Positions 52,902-61,657 are shown, numbered from the stretch's first letter. The stretch: DNA of 64,000 nt from Pseudomonadota bacterium (GCA_023451825.1 JAEXYA010000060.1:62001-126000), one strand, 5' to 3'. Program-made: numbers and translations. Notes: generated from the letters alone by a model not told the origin.

Positions 52902-54455
52902 ATGTCCGGCATTACACTTAGCGCATCCGTTCGTCAGAACCTGCTCTCGCTGCAGTCGACCGCGGATCTTCTCTCCACCACCCAGAACCGCCTCGCGACC
53001 GGCAACAAGGTCAACTCGGCGCTCGACAATCCCACCAACTTCTTCACCGCCCAGGGCCTGAACAACCGCGCCAGCGACATCAACAATCTGCTTGATGGCA
53101 TCGGCAACGGCGTGCAGATCCTGCAGGCTGCCAACACTGGCATTACGTCGCTGCAGAAACTGATCGACAGTGCGAAGTCGATCGCCAACCAGGCGCTGCA
53201 GGCCACCACCGGTTATTCGACCAAGTCGACCGCGACCACAGCGGCCGTGACCGGTGCTACCGCCGACAATCTGCTCGGTACGGCTGGTGCAACGGCTGGT
53301 ACCGTGACCGCTGGCGCTTTCACCGCACTCGATGTCTCGACCACAGGCAGCACTTTCACCATCGCCATCGACGGCGCTCCGGCAAAGACGATCACGATCG
53401 ATGCTGCGGCCGTGACAGCGTTCAACACCGCCAAGGGTTCTTCCCTCGTCGCGACGGCGCTCTCTGCGCAAAATGTTGCAGACATCACCAACTTCCAGAT
53501 CGACAACACCGGTGCGACGACCATCGCCACCGTGGCAGCTGGCGCTCTGAAGTTCACCTCGACCACGGTCGGTGCGTCGTCGTCGATCACCCTGACCGCA
53601 GCGACGGCGCCGGGTACGGGTGGCACCGGCATTACGGCCGCCACCAATACGGGCACTCCGCCGAATCTCAGCGGCAAGACCCTGACGATTGCCGCGACCG
53701 ACGGCGGTGTCGCGACGAACATCACGTTCGGGCCGAACATGAAGACCCTCGATCAGCTGAACACAGCCCTTGCAGCCAACAACCTGCAGGCGTCGATCAG
53801 CTCCGACGGCAAGCTGTCCTTCACGACGACCAACGATCACGCTTCGGCGACGATCGGTGCGATCGGCGGTACGGCTGTCGCGGCTGGCGCAGGTCTGTTC
53901 GGTGCGGCTGTGAACGTCAATGCGCCGGTGGCTGACGTCAATGCTCAGAACACGCGTTCGAGCCTTGTCGCCCAGTACAACACGGTGATTGACCAGATCA
54001 AAACCACCGCAGCTGATGCGTCCTTCAACGGCGTCAATCTGCTCAACGGCGACACGCTGGCCCTGACCTTCAACGAAACGGGCAAGTCCAAGCTGAGTAT
54101 CCAGGGCGTCACCTTTGATCCGGCGGGTCTCGGTCTTGCTTCGTTGGCCAAGGGCACGGACTTCCTGGACAACACGCGTACCAACACGATCATCTCCAAT
54201 CTGAACGACGCCAGCTCCAAGCTGCGTTCGCAGGCCTCGGCCTTCGGTTCGAACCTGTCGGTCGTGCAGATGCGCCAGGACTTCTCGAAGCAGATGATCA
54301 ACGTGCTGCAGAACGGCGCGTCGGCTCTGACCCTCGCCGACACCAACGAGGAAGCGGCCAACAGCCAGGCGCTGTCGACCCGTCAGTCGATCGCCGTCTC
54401 GTCTCTCGCGCTGGCCAACCAGTCGCAGCAGGGCGTGCTCCAACTGCTCCGCTAA
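52902..54455 (+). CDS. fliC: Flagellin fla1
   Basis: A 517-residue flagellin. N-terminal D0/D1 helices (SASVRQNLLSLQSTADLLST, NRLATGNKVNSALDNPTNFF) and the C-terminal NTRSSLVAQYN...QSQQGVLQLLR are the filament core. The central D2/D3 part (about 140-250) holds one copy of a module beginning TFTIAIDGAPAKTITIDAA. Residues 1-110 and the last 170 are almost identical to fla2 and fla3, while the centre differs. It has its own long leader with hairpins and its own terminator. The size fits subpolar-flagellum FliC proteins of Bradyrhizobium. Confidence 0.95.
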   Translation: MSGITLSASVRQNLLSLQSTADLLSTTQNRLATGNKVNSALDNPTNFFTAQGLNNRASDINNLLDGIGNGVQILQAANTGITSLQKLIDSAKSIANQALQATTGYSTKSTATTAAVTGATADNLLGTAGATAGTVTAGAFTALDVSTTGSTFTIAIDGAPAKTITIDAAAVTAFNTAKGSSLVATALSAQNVADITNFQIDNTGATTIATVAAGALKFTSTTVGASSSITLTAATAPGTGGTGITAATNTGTPPNLSGKTLTIAATDGGVATNITFGPNMKTLDQLNTALAANNLQASISSDGKLSFTTTNDHASATIGAIGGTAVAAGAGLFGAAVNVNAPVADVNAQNTRSSLVAQYNTVIDQIKTTAADASFNGVNLLNGDTLALTFNETGKSKLSIQGVTFDPAGLGLASLAKGTDFLDNTRTNTIISNLNDASSKLRSQASAFGSNLSVVQMRQDFSKQMINVLQNGASALTLADTNEEAANSQALSTRQSIAVSSLALANQSQQGVLQLLR

Positions 54456-54481
54456 ACGTCAGCGGACTAGTCCAGACAACG

Positions 54482-54512
54482 AAGGCGGCGGGGGCAACCC
54501 CGCCGCCTTTTT
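54482..54512 (+). terminator. Rho-independent terminator after fla1
   Basis: GGCGGCGGGG-GCAA-CCCCGCCGCC followed by TTTTT. Confidence 0.93.
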
Positions 54513-54783
54513 CGTTGTTTTGGTGGGTGGCCAAGCGCGTCCCTCAGCGGCAGGAAACGCGTCGGAGCGGCGCATCATCATACCGACTGAAATGTTTTTC
54601 GAGTGGCTTTTTGCGCAGCTAAATGGTTGATTTTATTCCCTTTTTGCTGGCCTTTGATCTTGCGGCACACGTTAAAAATGCAAATGAGGAGTCCTATTTT
54701 ACCTATTATTATAAATTGGAGTCCCATGATACCTATCGCGCCCAAGAAGGGCGTCGTTGCGTTAACCAGTAAGGTATCGAAAC
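54513..54783. other. Leader/promoter region of flagellin fla2
   Basis: No gene seen between the fla1 terminator and fla2. The stretch 54600-54735 is markedly AT-rich for this genome (TTTTATTCCC, TATTATTATAAATT), and the end carries the paired hairpins of the leader. No convincing promoter match. Confidence 0.55.
54738..54775 (+). promoter_or_regulatory. Leader hairpin element of fla2
   Basis: Hairpin 1: GCGCCC-AAGAA-GGGCGT (54738-54754, one G-U pair). A weaker second stem, ACC-AGTAA-GGT (54765-54775), surrounds the ribosome binding site. AUG at 54784. Confidence 0.6.
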
Positions 54784-56745
54784 ATGTCCGGCATCACCCT
54801 CTCGGCATCCGTCCGCCAGAACCTGCTCTCGCTGCAGTCGACCGCCGATCTCCTCTCCACCACCCAGAACCGCCTCGCGACCGGCAACAAGGTCAATTCG
54901 GCGCTCGACAATCCCACGAACTTTTTCACCGCCCAGGGCCTGAACAACCGCGCTGGCGACATCAACAACCTGCTCGATGGCATCGGTAACGGCGTGCAGA
55001 TCCTGCAGGCTGCCAACACCGGCATCACCTCGCTGCAGAAGCTGGTCGATAGCGCGAAGTCGATCGCCAACCAGGCGCTGCAGGCGACCACGGGTTATTC
55101 GACCAAGTCTCAGATCAAGACTGCCGCTCTGACCGGCGCAACCGCAGACAACCTGCTGGGCACCTCGGCTAATGCGACGGCTGGCACGGTTACTGCCGGC
55201 GCCTTCACCGCGCTCGATGTGTCGGGCACCGCGTCTGGCGCAACCCCTGCCAAGATCGATGGTGCAACCTATTCCACAATCGACATGTCGGGCGGTAATA
55301 CGCTGACCTTCGACATTACGGTCGATGGCGGTACACCATCGAGCATTTCGCTTGCTGCAGCCGATTTTACCGGCGCTGCTAACACCAGTGCGGTATCGGG
55401 CTCCGAACTCGCTGCTGCGATTAACGCCAAGATCGTTGGCGGCTCGACCGTCGCTAGCTTTAACACGACCACCAATCAGCTGAGCTTCACCTCGGGGAGC
55501 ACGGGTACGTCGTCGTCGGTTGCGATTTCAAACGTCGGCGGCACTGGTAACGTCGGTGCAACTGCCGGCATTTCCAACCAAACCGCCAACGGCGGCGCCG
55601 GCGGCGCTGCTGACGCACTGACCTTCGGCATCTCGCTCGATGGCGGTTCGTCCCAGACCATCACGCTGAGCGATGCGACCGTCACGGCCTACAACACCGC
55701 CCACAGCACTGCGACGGTCGACGCGGCGAACCTCAGCGCGGCCGATGTCGCCAAGCTGATCAACTTCCAGATCGACAGCACCGGCGTGACCACCATCGCA
55801 TCCGCCAACGCGGATGGCCGGTTGGTGTTTACGTCGGCAACCACGGGCACAACTTCGAACGTCACACTGACCGCTCAAGCGGGCACGGCAACCGCCGGTG
55901 CGACGGGTATTGTGGCTGGCAACAATTCCGGCCAAGCCCCGGTGGCTGGCCTGTCGGGCCAGACGCTGACGATTGAGGCGACCGCCGGCGGCGCAGCCAC
56001 CAACATCACCTTCGGCAGTGCGGACGGCGAGATCAAGACACTTGATCAGCTGAACACCGAACTGGCGAAGAACAACATGTCGGCAAGCCTCGGCTCCGAC
56101 GGCGTGTTGACCATCACCACGACCAATGACCACGCATCGTCCACGATCGGCACGATTGGTGGTACGGCGGTTACGACCGCCGGCGCTGCCTTCAACGGCA
56201 AGACGCCGAGCGATCCGGCGATCGATGCCAATGCGCAGAACACCCGTGCAAGCCTCGTTTCGCAGTACAATACGGTCATGGCCCAGATCAAGACGACCGC
56301 TGCGGACTCGTCGTTCAACGGCGTCAACCTGCTGAACGGTGACACGCTGGCCCTGACCTTCAACGAAACGGGCAAGTCCAAGTTGAGCATCCAGGGCGTC
56401 ACTTTCGACACCACTGGTCTCGGTCTGGAGGAGTTGAAGAAGGGTGAGGCGTTCCTCGACAACGCCGCGGCCAACGACGTGCTGAGCAAGCTGACCGACG
56501 CCAGCTCCAAGCTGCGTTCGCAGGCTTCGGCCTTCGGTTCGAACCTGTCGGTCGTTCAGATGCGTCAGGACTTCTCGAAGCAGATGATCAACGTGCTGCA
56601 GACCGGTGCGTCGAACCTGACCCTCGCCGACACCAACGAGGAAGCGGCCAACAGCCAGGCGCTGTCGACCCGCCAGTCGATCGCCGTCTCGGCGCTGTCG
56701 CTGGCCAACCAGTCGCAGCAGGGCGTGCTCCAGCTGCTCCGTTAA
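54784..56745 (+). CDS. fliC: Flagellin fla2
   Basis: A 653-residue flagellin with the same N-terminal 110 residues (SASVRQNLLSLQSTADLLST) and C-terminal region as fla1 and fla3. The larger size comes from the centre, where the fla1-type module is present twice: LTFDITVDGGTPSSISLAA and then LTFGISLDGGSSQTITLSD. A short acidic/alanine linker joins them. It has its own leader hairpins and a terminator, and is a second filament subunit rather than a fragment. Confidence 0.95.
   Translation: MSGITLSASVRQNLLSLQSTADLLSTTQNRLATGNKVNSALDNPTNFFTAQGLNNRAGDINNLLDGIGNGVQILQAANTGITSLQKLVDSAKSIANQALQATTGYSTKSQIKTAALTGATADNLLGTSANATAGTVTAGAFTALDVSGTASGATPAKIDGATYSTIDMSGGNTLTFDITVDGGTPSSISLAAADFTGAANTSAVSGSELAAAINAKIVGGSTVASFNTTTNQLSFTSGSTGTSSSVAISNVGGTGNVGATAGISNQTANGGAGGAADALTFGISLDGGSSQTITLSDATVTAYNTAHSTATVDAANLSAADVAKLINFQIDSTGVTTIASANADGRLVFTSATTGTTSNVTLTAQAGTATAGATGIVAGNNSGQAPVAGLSGQTLTIEATAGGAATNITFGSADGEIKTLDQLNTELAKNNMSASLGSDGVLTITTTNDHASSTIGTIGGTAVTTAGAAFNGKTPSDPAIDANAQNTRASLVSQYNTVMAQIKTTAADSSFNGVNLLNGDTLALTFNETGKSKLSIQGVTFDTTGLGLEELKKGEAFLDNAAANDVLSKLTDASSKLRSQASAFGSNLSVVQMRQDFSKQMINVLQTGASNLTLADTNEEAANSQALSTRQSIAVSALSLANQSQQGVLQLLR
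55302..55912 (+). repeat. Duplicated central module in fla2
   Basis: Two diverged copies, about 55302-55580 and 55618-55912, encode LTFDITVDGG and LTFGISLDGG at their starts and both end in a TSGSTGTSSSVAI / TSATTGTTSNVTL strand. fla1 has one copy at about 53350-53650. Confidence 0.7.
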
Positions 56746-56768
56746 TCGGACCGCTGATCAACATGGAA

Positions 56769-56799
56769 GACGGCGAAGGAAACCTCGCCGTTTTCCTTT
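56769..56799 (+). terminator. Rho-independent terminator after fla2
   Basis: ACGGCG and AGG pair with CCT and CGCCGT (one bulged A), then TTTTCC. Confidence 0.85.
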
Positions 56800-57063
56800 C
56801 TACGCGTTAGCTTTTTCGTTGAGAGGTATGATAAGCCCGCCCGCAAGCCGCGCATAAAACGCCGGCGCAATTTTTTTTGACGTAAAAATCTACCGATCAA
56901 GCCGTTGGAATCGTGAGGGATTCCGCGGTGCTTACGTATGCGCTGCGCTGACATATACCGGATTCGCGCGCAGCATTTTACCAAGCATTAATTCGCGTCT
57001 TTCCATGGTGCCCGCGGCGACCAAGAAGGTTGCTTATTGCGATTACCAGGAAGGTATCAAATT
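56800..57063. other. Leader/promoter region of flagellin fla3
   Basis: No gene seen after the fla2 terminator. It includes a TTTTTTT run near 56870, a short AT-rich stretch with GCATTAATTC near 56990, and the paired leader hairpins at the end. Confidence 0.55.
57017..57056 (+). promoter_or_regulatory. Two-hairpin leader element of fla3
   Basis: Hairpin 1: GCGACC-AAGAA-GGTTGC (57017-57033, one G-U pair). Hairpin 2: TACC-AGGAA-GGTA (57044-57056), with the Shine-Dalgarno in its loop. AUG at 57064. Confidence 0.65.
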
Positions 57064-58662
57064 ATGTCAGGCATTACGCTTAGCGCATCCGTGCGCCAGA
57101 ACCTGCTCTCGCTCCAGTCGACTGCAGATCTTCTCTCCACCACCCAGAACCGCCTGTCGACCGGTAACAAGGTCAACTCGGCGCTCGACAATCCCACCAA
57201 CTTCTTCACGGCCCAGGGCCTGAACAACCGCGCCGGCGACATCAACAACCTGCTTGATGGCATCGGCAACGGCGTGCAGATCCTCCAGGCTGCGAACACC
57301 GGCATCACCTCGCTGCAGAAGCTGGTGGACTCGGCGAAGTCGATCGCCAACCAGGCGCTGCAGGCGACCTCGGGCTATTCGACCAAGTCGCAGTTCTCCA
57401 CGACCATCGAAGGCGCGACCGCCGACAACCTGCTGGGCACCCCGGATACGGAAGCCACGGTCACCGGTACGGCTGTCACTGGCCTGGCCACCGGCGAAGA
57501 CCTGAGCGCGTCCACGGGCGGCGGCTTCGCCAACGGCGACACGCTCACCGTCAACGGCAAGACCATCACCTTCGCAACGGGCGCAGCGACTGCTGGTACC
57601 GCGGCTTCGGTGACCGACGCAGCAACCGGCAACGTCACCATCAACCTGACCTATGACAATGCCGGCACCAGCGATCAGTCCACGACTGCCACGTTGAAGG
57701 CGGCTGTTGAAGGCATCCTGGGCACGGGTTCGTCGTTCTCGATCGCTACTGCTCAGGCGACCATCACGAACGCGACCGACAGCACGGGCAGCATCACGCT
57801 CGGCGGCTCTGCGCTGTCGAAGCTCGGTCTGACCGCTGGTGAAACCAAGGCGACCAGCTCGTTCGCTGGCCAGAACCTGACGATCGGTGCAGTCAATGGT
57901 TCGTCGCCGCAGACGATCACCATCGGTACCGGTGCTGGTCAGGTCAACACGCTCGACGACCTGAACAAGAAGCTCGCTGACAGCAACCTGCAGGCTTCGA
58001 TCAGCAAGGACGGCAAGCTGACCATTCAGACCTCGAACGACCAGGCTTCGTTCGATCTGTCGGCCAGCGGCATCATTGGTGGTACGGCAACCGGTGCTGG
58101 CAAGCTGTTCGGCGCGCTGAACACCTCTGGCCCAGTGGCTGACATCAATGCTCAGAACACGCGTTCGGGCCTTGTTTCGCAGTACAACACGGTGATCGAC
58201 CAGATCAAGACCACCGCTGCTGACGCTTCGTTCAACGGTGTCAACCTGCTGAACGGCGATACGCTTGCCCTGACCTTCAACGAAACGGGCAAGTCCAAGC
58301 TGAGCATCACCGGCGTCACTTTCGACCCGGCCGGTCTCGGTCTGGAATCGCTGACCAAGGGCACTGACTTCCTTGACAACGCTGCGACCAACAAGATCCT
58401 GACCTCGCTGAACGATGCCAGCTCCTCGCTGCGCTCGCAGGCTTCGGCCTTCGGTTCGAACCTCTCGGTCGTGCAGATGCGTCAGGACTTCTCGAAGCAG
58501 ATGATCAACGTGCTGCAGAACGGTGCGTCTCAGCTGACCCTCGCCGACACGAACGAGGAAGCGGCCAACAGCCAGGCGCTGTCGACCCGCCAGTCGATCG
58601 CCGTCTCGGCGCTGTCGCTGGCCAACCAGTCGCAGCAGGGCGTGCTCCAGCTGCTCCGTTAA
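57064..58662 (+). CDS. fliC: Flagellin fla3
   Basis: A 532-residue flagellin. Terminal helices are as in fla1 and fla2, with a small change (NRLSTGNKVNSAL). The centre (about 155-270) has a different module, FANGDTLTVNGKTITFATGA to LGLTAGETK, which is the type duplicated in fla4. ATG 57064 gives the conserved MSGITLSASV start; an upstream in-frame ATG at 57037 lies inside the leader hairpin region and is not used. Own terminator follows. Confidence 0.95.
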   Translation: MSGITLSASVRQNLLSLQSTADLLSTTQNRLSTGNKVNSALDNPTNFFTAQGLNNRAGDINNLLDGIGNGVQILQAANTGITSLQKLVDSAKSIANQALQATSGYSTKSQFSTTIEGATADNLLGTPDTEATVTGTAVTGLATGEDLSASTGGGFANGDTLTVNGKTITFATGAATAGTAASVTDAATGNVTINLTYDNAGTSDQSTTATLKAAVEGILGTGSSFSIATAQATITNATDSTGSITLGGSALSKLGLTAGETKATSSFAGQNLTIGAVNGSSPQTITIGTGAGQVNTLDDLNKKLADSNLQASISKDGKLTIQTSNDQASFDLSASGIIGGTATGAGKLFGALNTSGPVADINAQNTRSGLVSQYNTVIDQIKTTAADASFNGVNLLNGDTLALTFNETGKSKLSITGVTFDPAGLGLESLTKGTDFLDNAATNKILTSLNDASSSLRSQASAFGSNLSVVQMRQDFSKQMINVLQNGASQLTLADTNEEAANSQALSTRQSIAVSALSLANQSQQGVLQLLR

Positions 58663-58687
58663 TCGGAACAGACTGACCAATCTCGGA

Positions 58688-58715
58688 AACGGCGGGGGAA
58701 ACCCCGCCGTTTTTG
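58688..58715 (+). terminator. Rho-independent terminator after fla3
   Basis: AACGGCGGGG-GAAA-CCCCGCCGTT followed by TTT. Confidence 0.93.
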
Positions 58716-58756
58716 CGTTTGGCGCCCGATGTGGTCGCCGAGCGTTGCCTGTCGCC

Positions 58757-58890
58757 ATCCTTCGAGACGCCGCTGCGCGGCTCCTCAGGATGAGGTTTGG
58801 GTACGGTGCTGTCGATGAGGGCAGGGTGCGGCGCCGTAGAAGACCCTCATGGTGAGGAGCCCGCGAAGCGGCGTCTCGAACCATGCAGGC
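58757..58890. repeat. Intergenic palindromic repeat between fla3 and fla4
   Basis: TTCGAGACGCCGCT (left) is inverted at the right as AGCGGCGTCTCGAA, with inner CTCCTCAGGATGAG and GGTGAGGAG segments. The class is common in Rhizobiales. It separates the first three flagellin genes from the fourth. Confidence 0.8.
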
Positions 58891-58982
58891 CAATCACCAT
58901 CCCCCATCGCTGCAACGCAAAAGGCCCCGAAATATCGATTTCCGGGCCTTTTAGCGTGCCGCGGCAAGCCTCCGGCAAGCTC

Positions 58983-59008
58983 TTAAGACCACGTTAACCT
59001 TAATTTAA
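58983..59008. promoter_or_regulatory. Triple TTAA element, tandem CtrA-like sites before fla4
   Basis: TTAA occurs at 58983, 58994 and 59005, each exactly 11 bp apart, giving two overlapping perfect TTAA-N7-TTAA boxes. It lies 216-241 bp before the fla4 start. None of the other three flagellin genes has it. CtrA (or an overlapping SciP-type) control is inferred. Confidence 0.6.
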
Positions 59009-59179
59009 GGTGTACGGCCCCATAGTCGGGGCTGTTTAGGAAGCAGGTAGGTCGAGAATCGACCGCGTTAATCCGGGTATTGCCTTTGGGCGGACCGAGA
59101 TTCCTCTTCCAGAAGGGCGTCAAATTCAACCGGCAGCATCGCGGCGAGTGGGTCTCGTCAGGTGCACCATGCGCTTGCG

Positions 59180-59193
59180 CGACCTGAAGGTCG
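59180..59193 (+). promoter_or_regulatory. Leader hairpin of fla4
   Basis: CGACC-TGAA-GGTCG lies 35 nt from loop end to the AUG at 59224, the same place as in the other three leaders but with a four-base TGAA loop. The downstream ribosome binding site AGGAAAAGG (59208-59216) is flanked by a weak GGAAC/GTTTCC pairing. Confidence 0.55.
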
Positions 59194-59223
59194 ACCGCGC
59201 AGGGAACAGGAAAAGGTTTCCAC

Positions 59224-61482
59224 ATGTCTGGCATCGTACTCTCGGCCTCGGTCCGTTCGAATCTGCTGTCGCTGCAATCGACGGCGGACCTCCTGGCCAC
59301 GACCCAAAGCCGGCTTGCCAGCGGCAAGAAGGTCAATACGGCGCTCGACAACCCAACGAATTTCTTCACGGCAGCAGGCCTCGACAGCCGCGCCAGTGAC
59401 ATCAACAACCTTCTCGATGGTATCGGCAACGGCGTGCAGATCCTGCAGGCCGCCAATACCGGCATCACCTCGCTGCAGAAGCTGATCGACAGCGCGAAGT
59501 CGATCGCTAACCAGGCCCTGCAGACCACGGTCGGTTATTCCAACAAGTCGAACGTCTCCACCACCATTGCAGGTGCAACGCCGCAGGACCTGCGCGGCAC
59601 CACGACCTTCGCGAACGCCAATGCGGTCGGCAAGGTTGTGGCCAGCGGCGCCGCGGGCGGTGCCACGCCGATCGATAACGACACGTTGCTCGGCGCAGGC
59701 ACGACGAATCTCGTCGGCGTCGCGGCGAAGGCCGGCGACGGTACGGCGAACCTCGACATGGGGCTCACGCTGATTGGTGCGGCGAACGACCCGTCGACTA
59801 TCAAGAACGCAGGCTTTCCGATCGATGGCGATACGCTGACGGTCAACGGCAAGACGATCACCTTCCGCGCTGGCTCGGTCAGTGGCGCCGTTGTTCCGGC
59901 AGGCTCGGGCGCGTCGGGCAATGTGGTGACCGACGGCAACGGCAATAGCACGGTCTATCTCGGCACGACCGGCGCGCCGGGCGCGACCGTTCAGGATCTG
60001 ACCAACGCGATCGATCTCGCGAGCGGTGTCCAGAAGGCCACGATCACCAACGGTGCGGCCGCACTCACGACCTCGTCGGGCGCAGCTGCAGTGATTTCCG
60101 GCACTGGCGTATTGACCCTGGCAACCGGCACTGGCGCCGACCTGAATATTTCCGGCAAGTCCGATCTGCTGAACGCGCTGGGCCTGACCGCATCGGTCGG
60201 CTCGGGCGCCACCACCGTGACTCAGACCCGTCAGATCTCGGCCGACGGCCTCGGCAGCCCGATCAAGGATGGCTCGACGCTGAACGTGAATGGCAAGACC
60301 ATCACGTTCAAGAATGCTGCTGCGCCAGCCCCCGGCAACGTGCCCGCCGGTTCCGGCGTTGGCGGCAATGTCGTCACCGACAGCAACGGCAACTCGACCG
60401 TCTATCTGCAGGGCGGCACGACCCAGGACGTGCTGACCGCCATCGACATCGCCACCGGAGCGCAGAAGGCGACCATCGCACCAGGTGGCACCTTCACCAT
60501 GGGCGCGGGCACCGGCGTGCCGTCGCAGATCGTCGCGGGCGCGCTGCAGATCAGCACCGGCACCACGTCCGATCTCGCCATCACCGGCACCGGCAATGCG
60601 TTGAGCGCGCTCGGCCTCGCTGGCAACACCAACACCAATACGACCTTCAATGCGACGCGCGCTGCCGGCCCCGGCGGCATCAGCGGCACCACGCTGACCT
60701 TCTCGTCGTTCAAGGGCGGCACGCCCGTCAACATCACGTTCGGTGACGGCACCAACGGCACCGTGAAGACGCTCGCGCAGCTCAATGCAGCGCTGCAGGC
60801 CAACAACATGACGGCCACGCTGGATGCGAACAGCAATCTGACCATCACCACCGTCAACGACTACGCATCGTCGACTCTCGGCTCGGTCGCCGATGGCGGC
60901 GTGATGGGCGGCACCGTCGCCACGGCGCTGAGCTTCACGACGGCAGAACCGCCGGTCGCCGACACCGTGTCGCAATCGACCCGCGCCAATCTCGTCGCGC
61001 AGTACAACAACGTGATCAACCAGATCACCACCACGTCGCAGGACGCGTCCTTCAACGGCGTCAACCTGCTCGCGGGTGACACGCTGAAGATGGTGTTCAA
61101 CGAGACGGGTACCTCGACGCTGAACATCGCCGGCACGCAGTTGACGCCGGCGGGCCTCGGCTTGCCGACGTTGATCGCCGGCACCGACCTGATCGACAAC
61201 GCCTCGGCCAACAAGACGCTGACTGCGCTCAATGCCGCGGGCTCGGCGCTGCGTGCGCAGGCTTCTGCGCTCGGCTCCAACCTGTCGATCGTGCAGATCC
61301 GCCAGGATTTCGCGAAGAACCTGATCAACGTGCTGCAGACCGGCTCGTCCAACCTGACGCTCGCCGATACCAACGAAGAAGCTGCGAACAGCCAGGCGCT
61401 GTCGACCCGCCAGTCGATCGCGGTGTCCGCACTGGCACTCGCCAACCAGTCGCAGCAGAGCGTGCTCAAGCTGCTCCAGTAA
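59224..61482 (+). CDS. fliC: Flagellin fla4 (long)
   Basis: A 752-residue flagellin, the longest of the four and the most diverged at the ends (MSGIVLSASVRSNLLSLQST, NRAS-type differences such as AAGLDSRASDINNLLDG). The centre holds two copies of the module seen once in fla3 (DGDTLTVNGKTITF and DGSTLNVNGKTITF), each ending near LNALGLTA / LSALGLAG. It has its own promoter region with triple TTAA and a terminator. It may occupy a different position in the filament, as in multi-flagellin alphaproteobacteria; that is an inference. Confidence 0.95.
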   Translation: MSGIVLSASVRSNLLSLQSTADLLATTQSRLASGKKVNTALDNPTNFFTAAGLDSRASDINNLLDGIGNGVQILQAANTGITSLQKLIDSAKSIANQALQTTVGYSNKSNVSTTIAGATPQDLRGTTTFANANAVGKVVASGAAGGATPIDNDTLLGAGTTNLVGVAAKAGDGTANLDMGLTLIGAANDPSTIKNAGFPIDGDTLTVNGKTITFRAGSVSGAVVPAGSGASGNVVTDGNGNSTVYLGTTGAPGATVQDLTNAIDLASGVQKATITNGAAALTTSSGAAAVISGTGVLTLATGTGADLNISGKSDLLNALGLTASVGSGATTVTQTRQISADGLGSPIKDGSTLNVNGKTITFKNAAAPAPGNVPAGSGVGGNVVTDSNGNSTVYLQGGTTQDVLTAIDIATGAQKATIAPGGTFTMGAGTGVPSQIVAGALQISTGTTSDLAITGTGNALSALGLAGNTNTNTTFNATRAAGPGGISGTTLTFSSFKGGTPVNITFGDGTNGTVKTLAQLNAALQANNMTATLDANSNLTITTVNDYASSTLGSVADGGVMGGTVATALSFTTAEPPVADTVSQSTRANLVAQYNNVINQITTTSQDASFNGVNLLAGDTLKMVFNETGTSTLNIAGTQLTPAGLGLPTLIAGTDLIDNASANKTLTALNAAGSALRAQASALGSNLSIVQIRQDFAKNLINVLQTGSSNLTLADTNEEAANSQALSTRQSIAVSALALANQSQQSVLKLLQ
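59814..60630 (+). repeat. Duplicated central module in fla4
   Basis: Two diverged copies, about 59814-60200 and 60257-60630, both begin with VNGKTITF, pass through GNVVTD..GNSTVYL, and end at ALGL. The fla3 copy is at about 57526-57850. Confidence 0.8.
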
Positions 61483-61508
61483 GTCTGGCGCAACAACAGA
61501 ACGTTACA

Positions 61509-61535
61509 GCGGCGGGGGAAACCCCGCCGTTTTTC
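61509..61535 (+). terminator. Rho-independent terminator after fla4
   Basis: CGGCGGGG-GAAA-CCCCGCCG followed by TTTTT. Confidence 0.92.
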
Positions 61536-61657
61536 GTGATTTTGGACGCTTGATCGCGCGCGCTGCCGTGGCCGGATGGGTATTCAGGCTGCTGGTATTA
61601 TGTGCCAAGCCGTCGTATTTTCCGGGCTCCCGCGCGGAGCCATGACAGGAGCTGAAC

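Larger units (their letters stand above)
58900..59223. other. Leader/promoter region of flagellin fla4
   Basis: No gene. It contains a GGCCCCGAAA/TTTCCGGGCC-like terminator hairpin near 58922-58952, the triple TTAA element at 58983-59008, a GCCCC/GGGGC hairpin near 59017, and the leader hairpin at 59180-59193. Confidence 0.6.

Noticed and set aside
54644..54665. TGGCC..TTGC resembling a sigma-54 promoter before fla2
   Set aside because: The spacing between the GG and GC elements is one base too long and the -24 element is poor.
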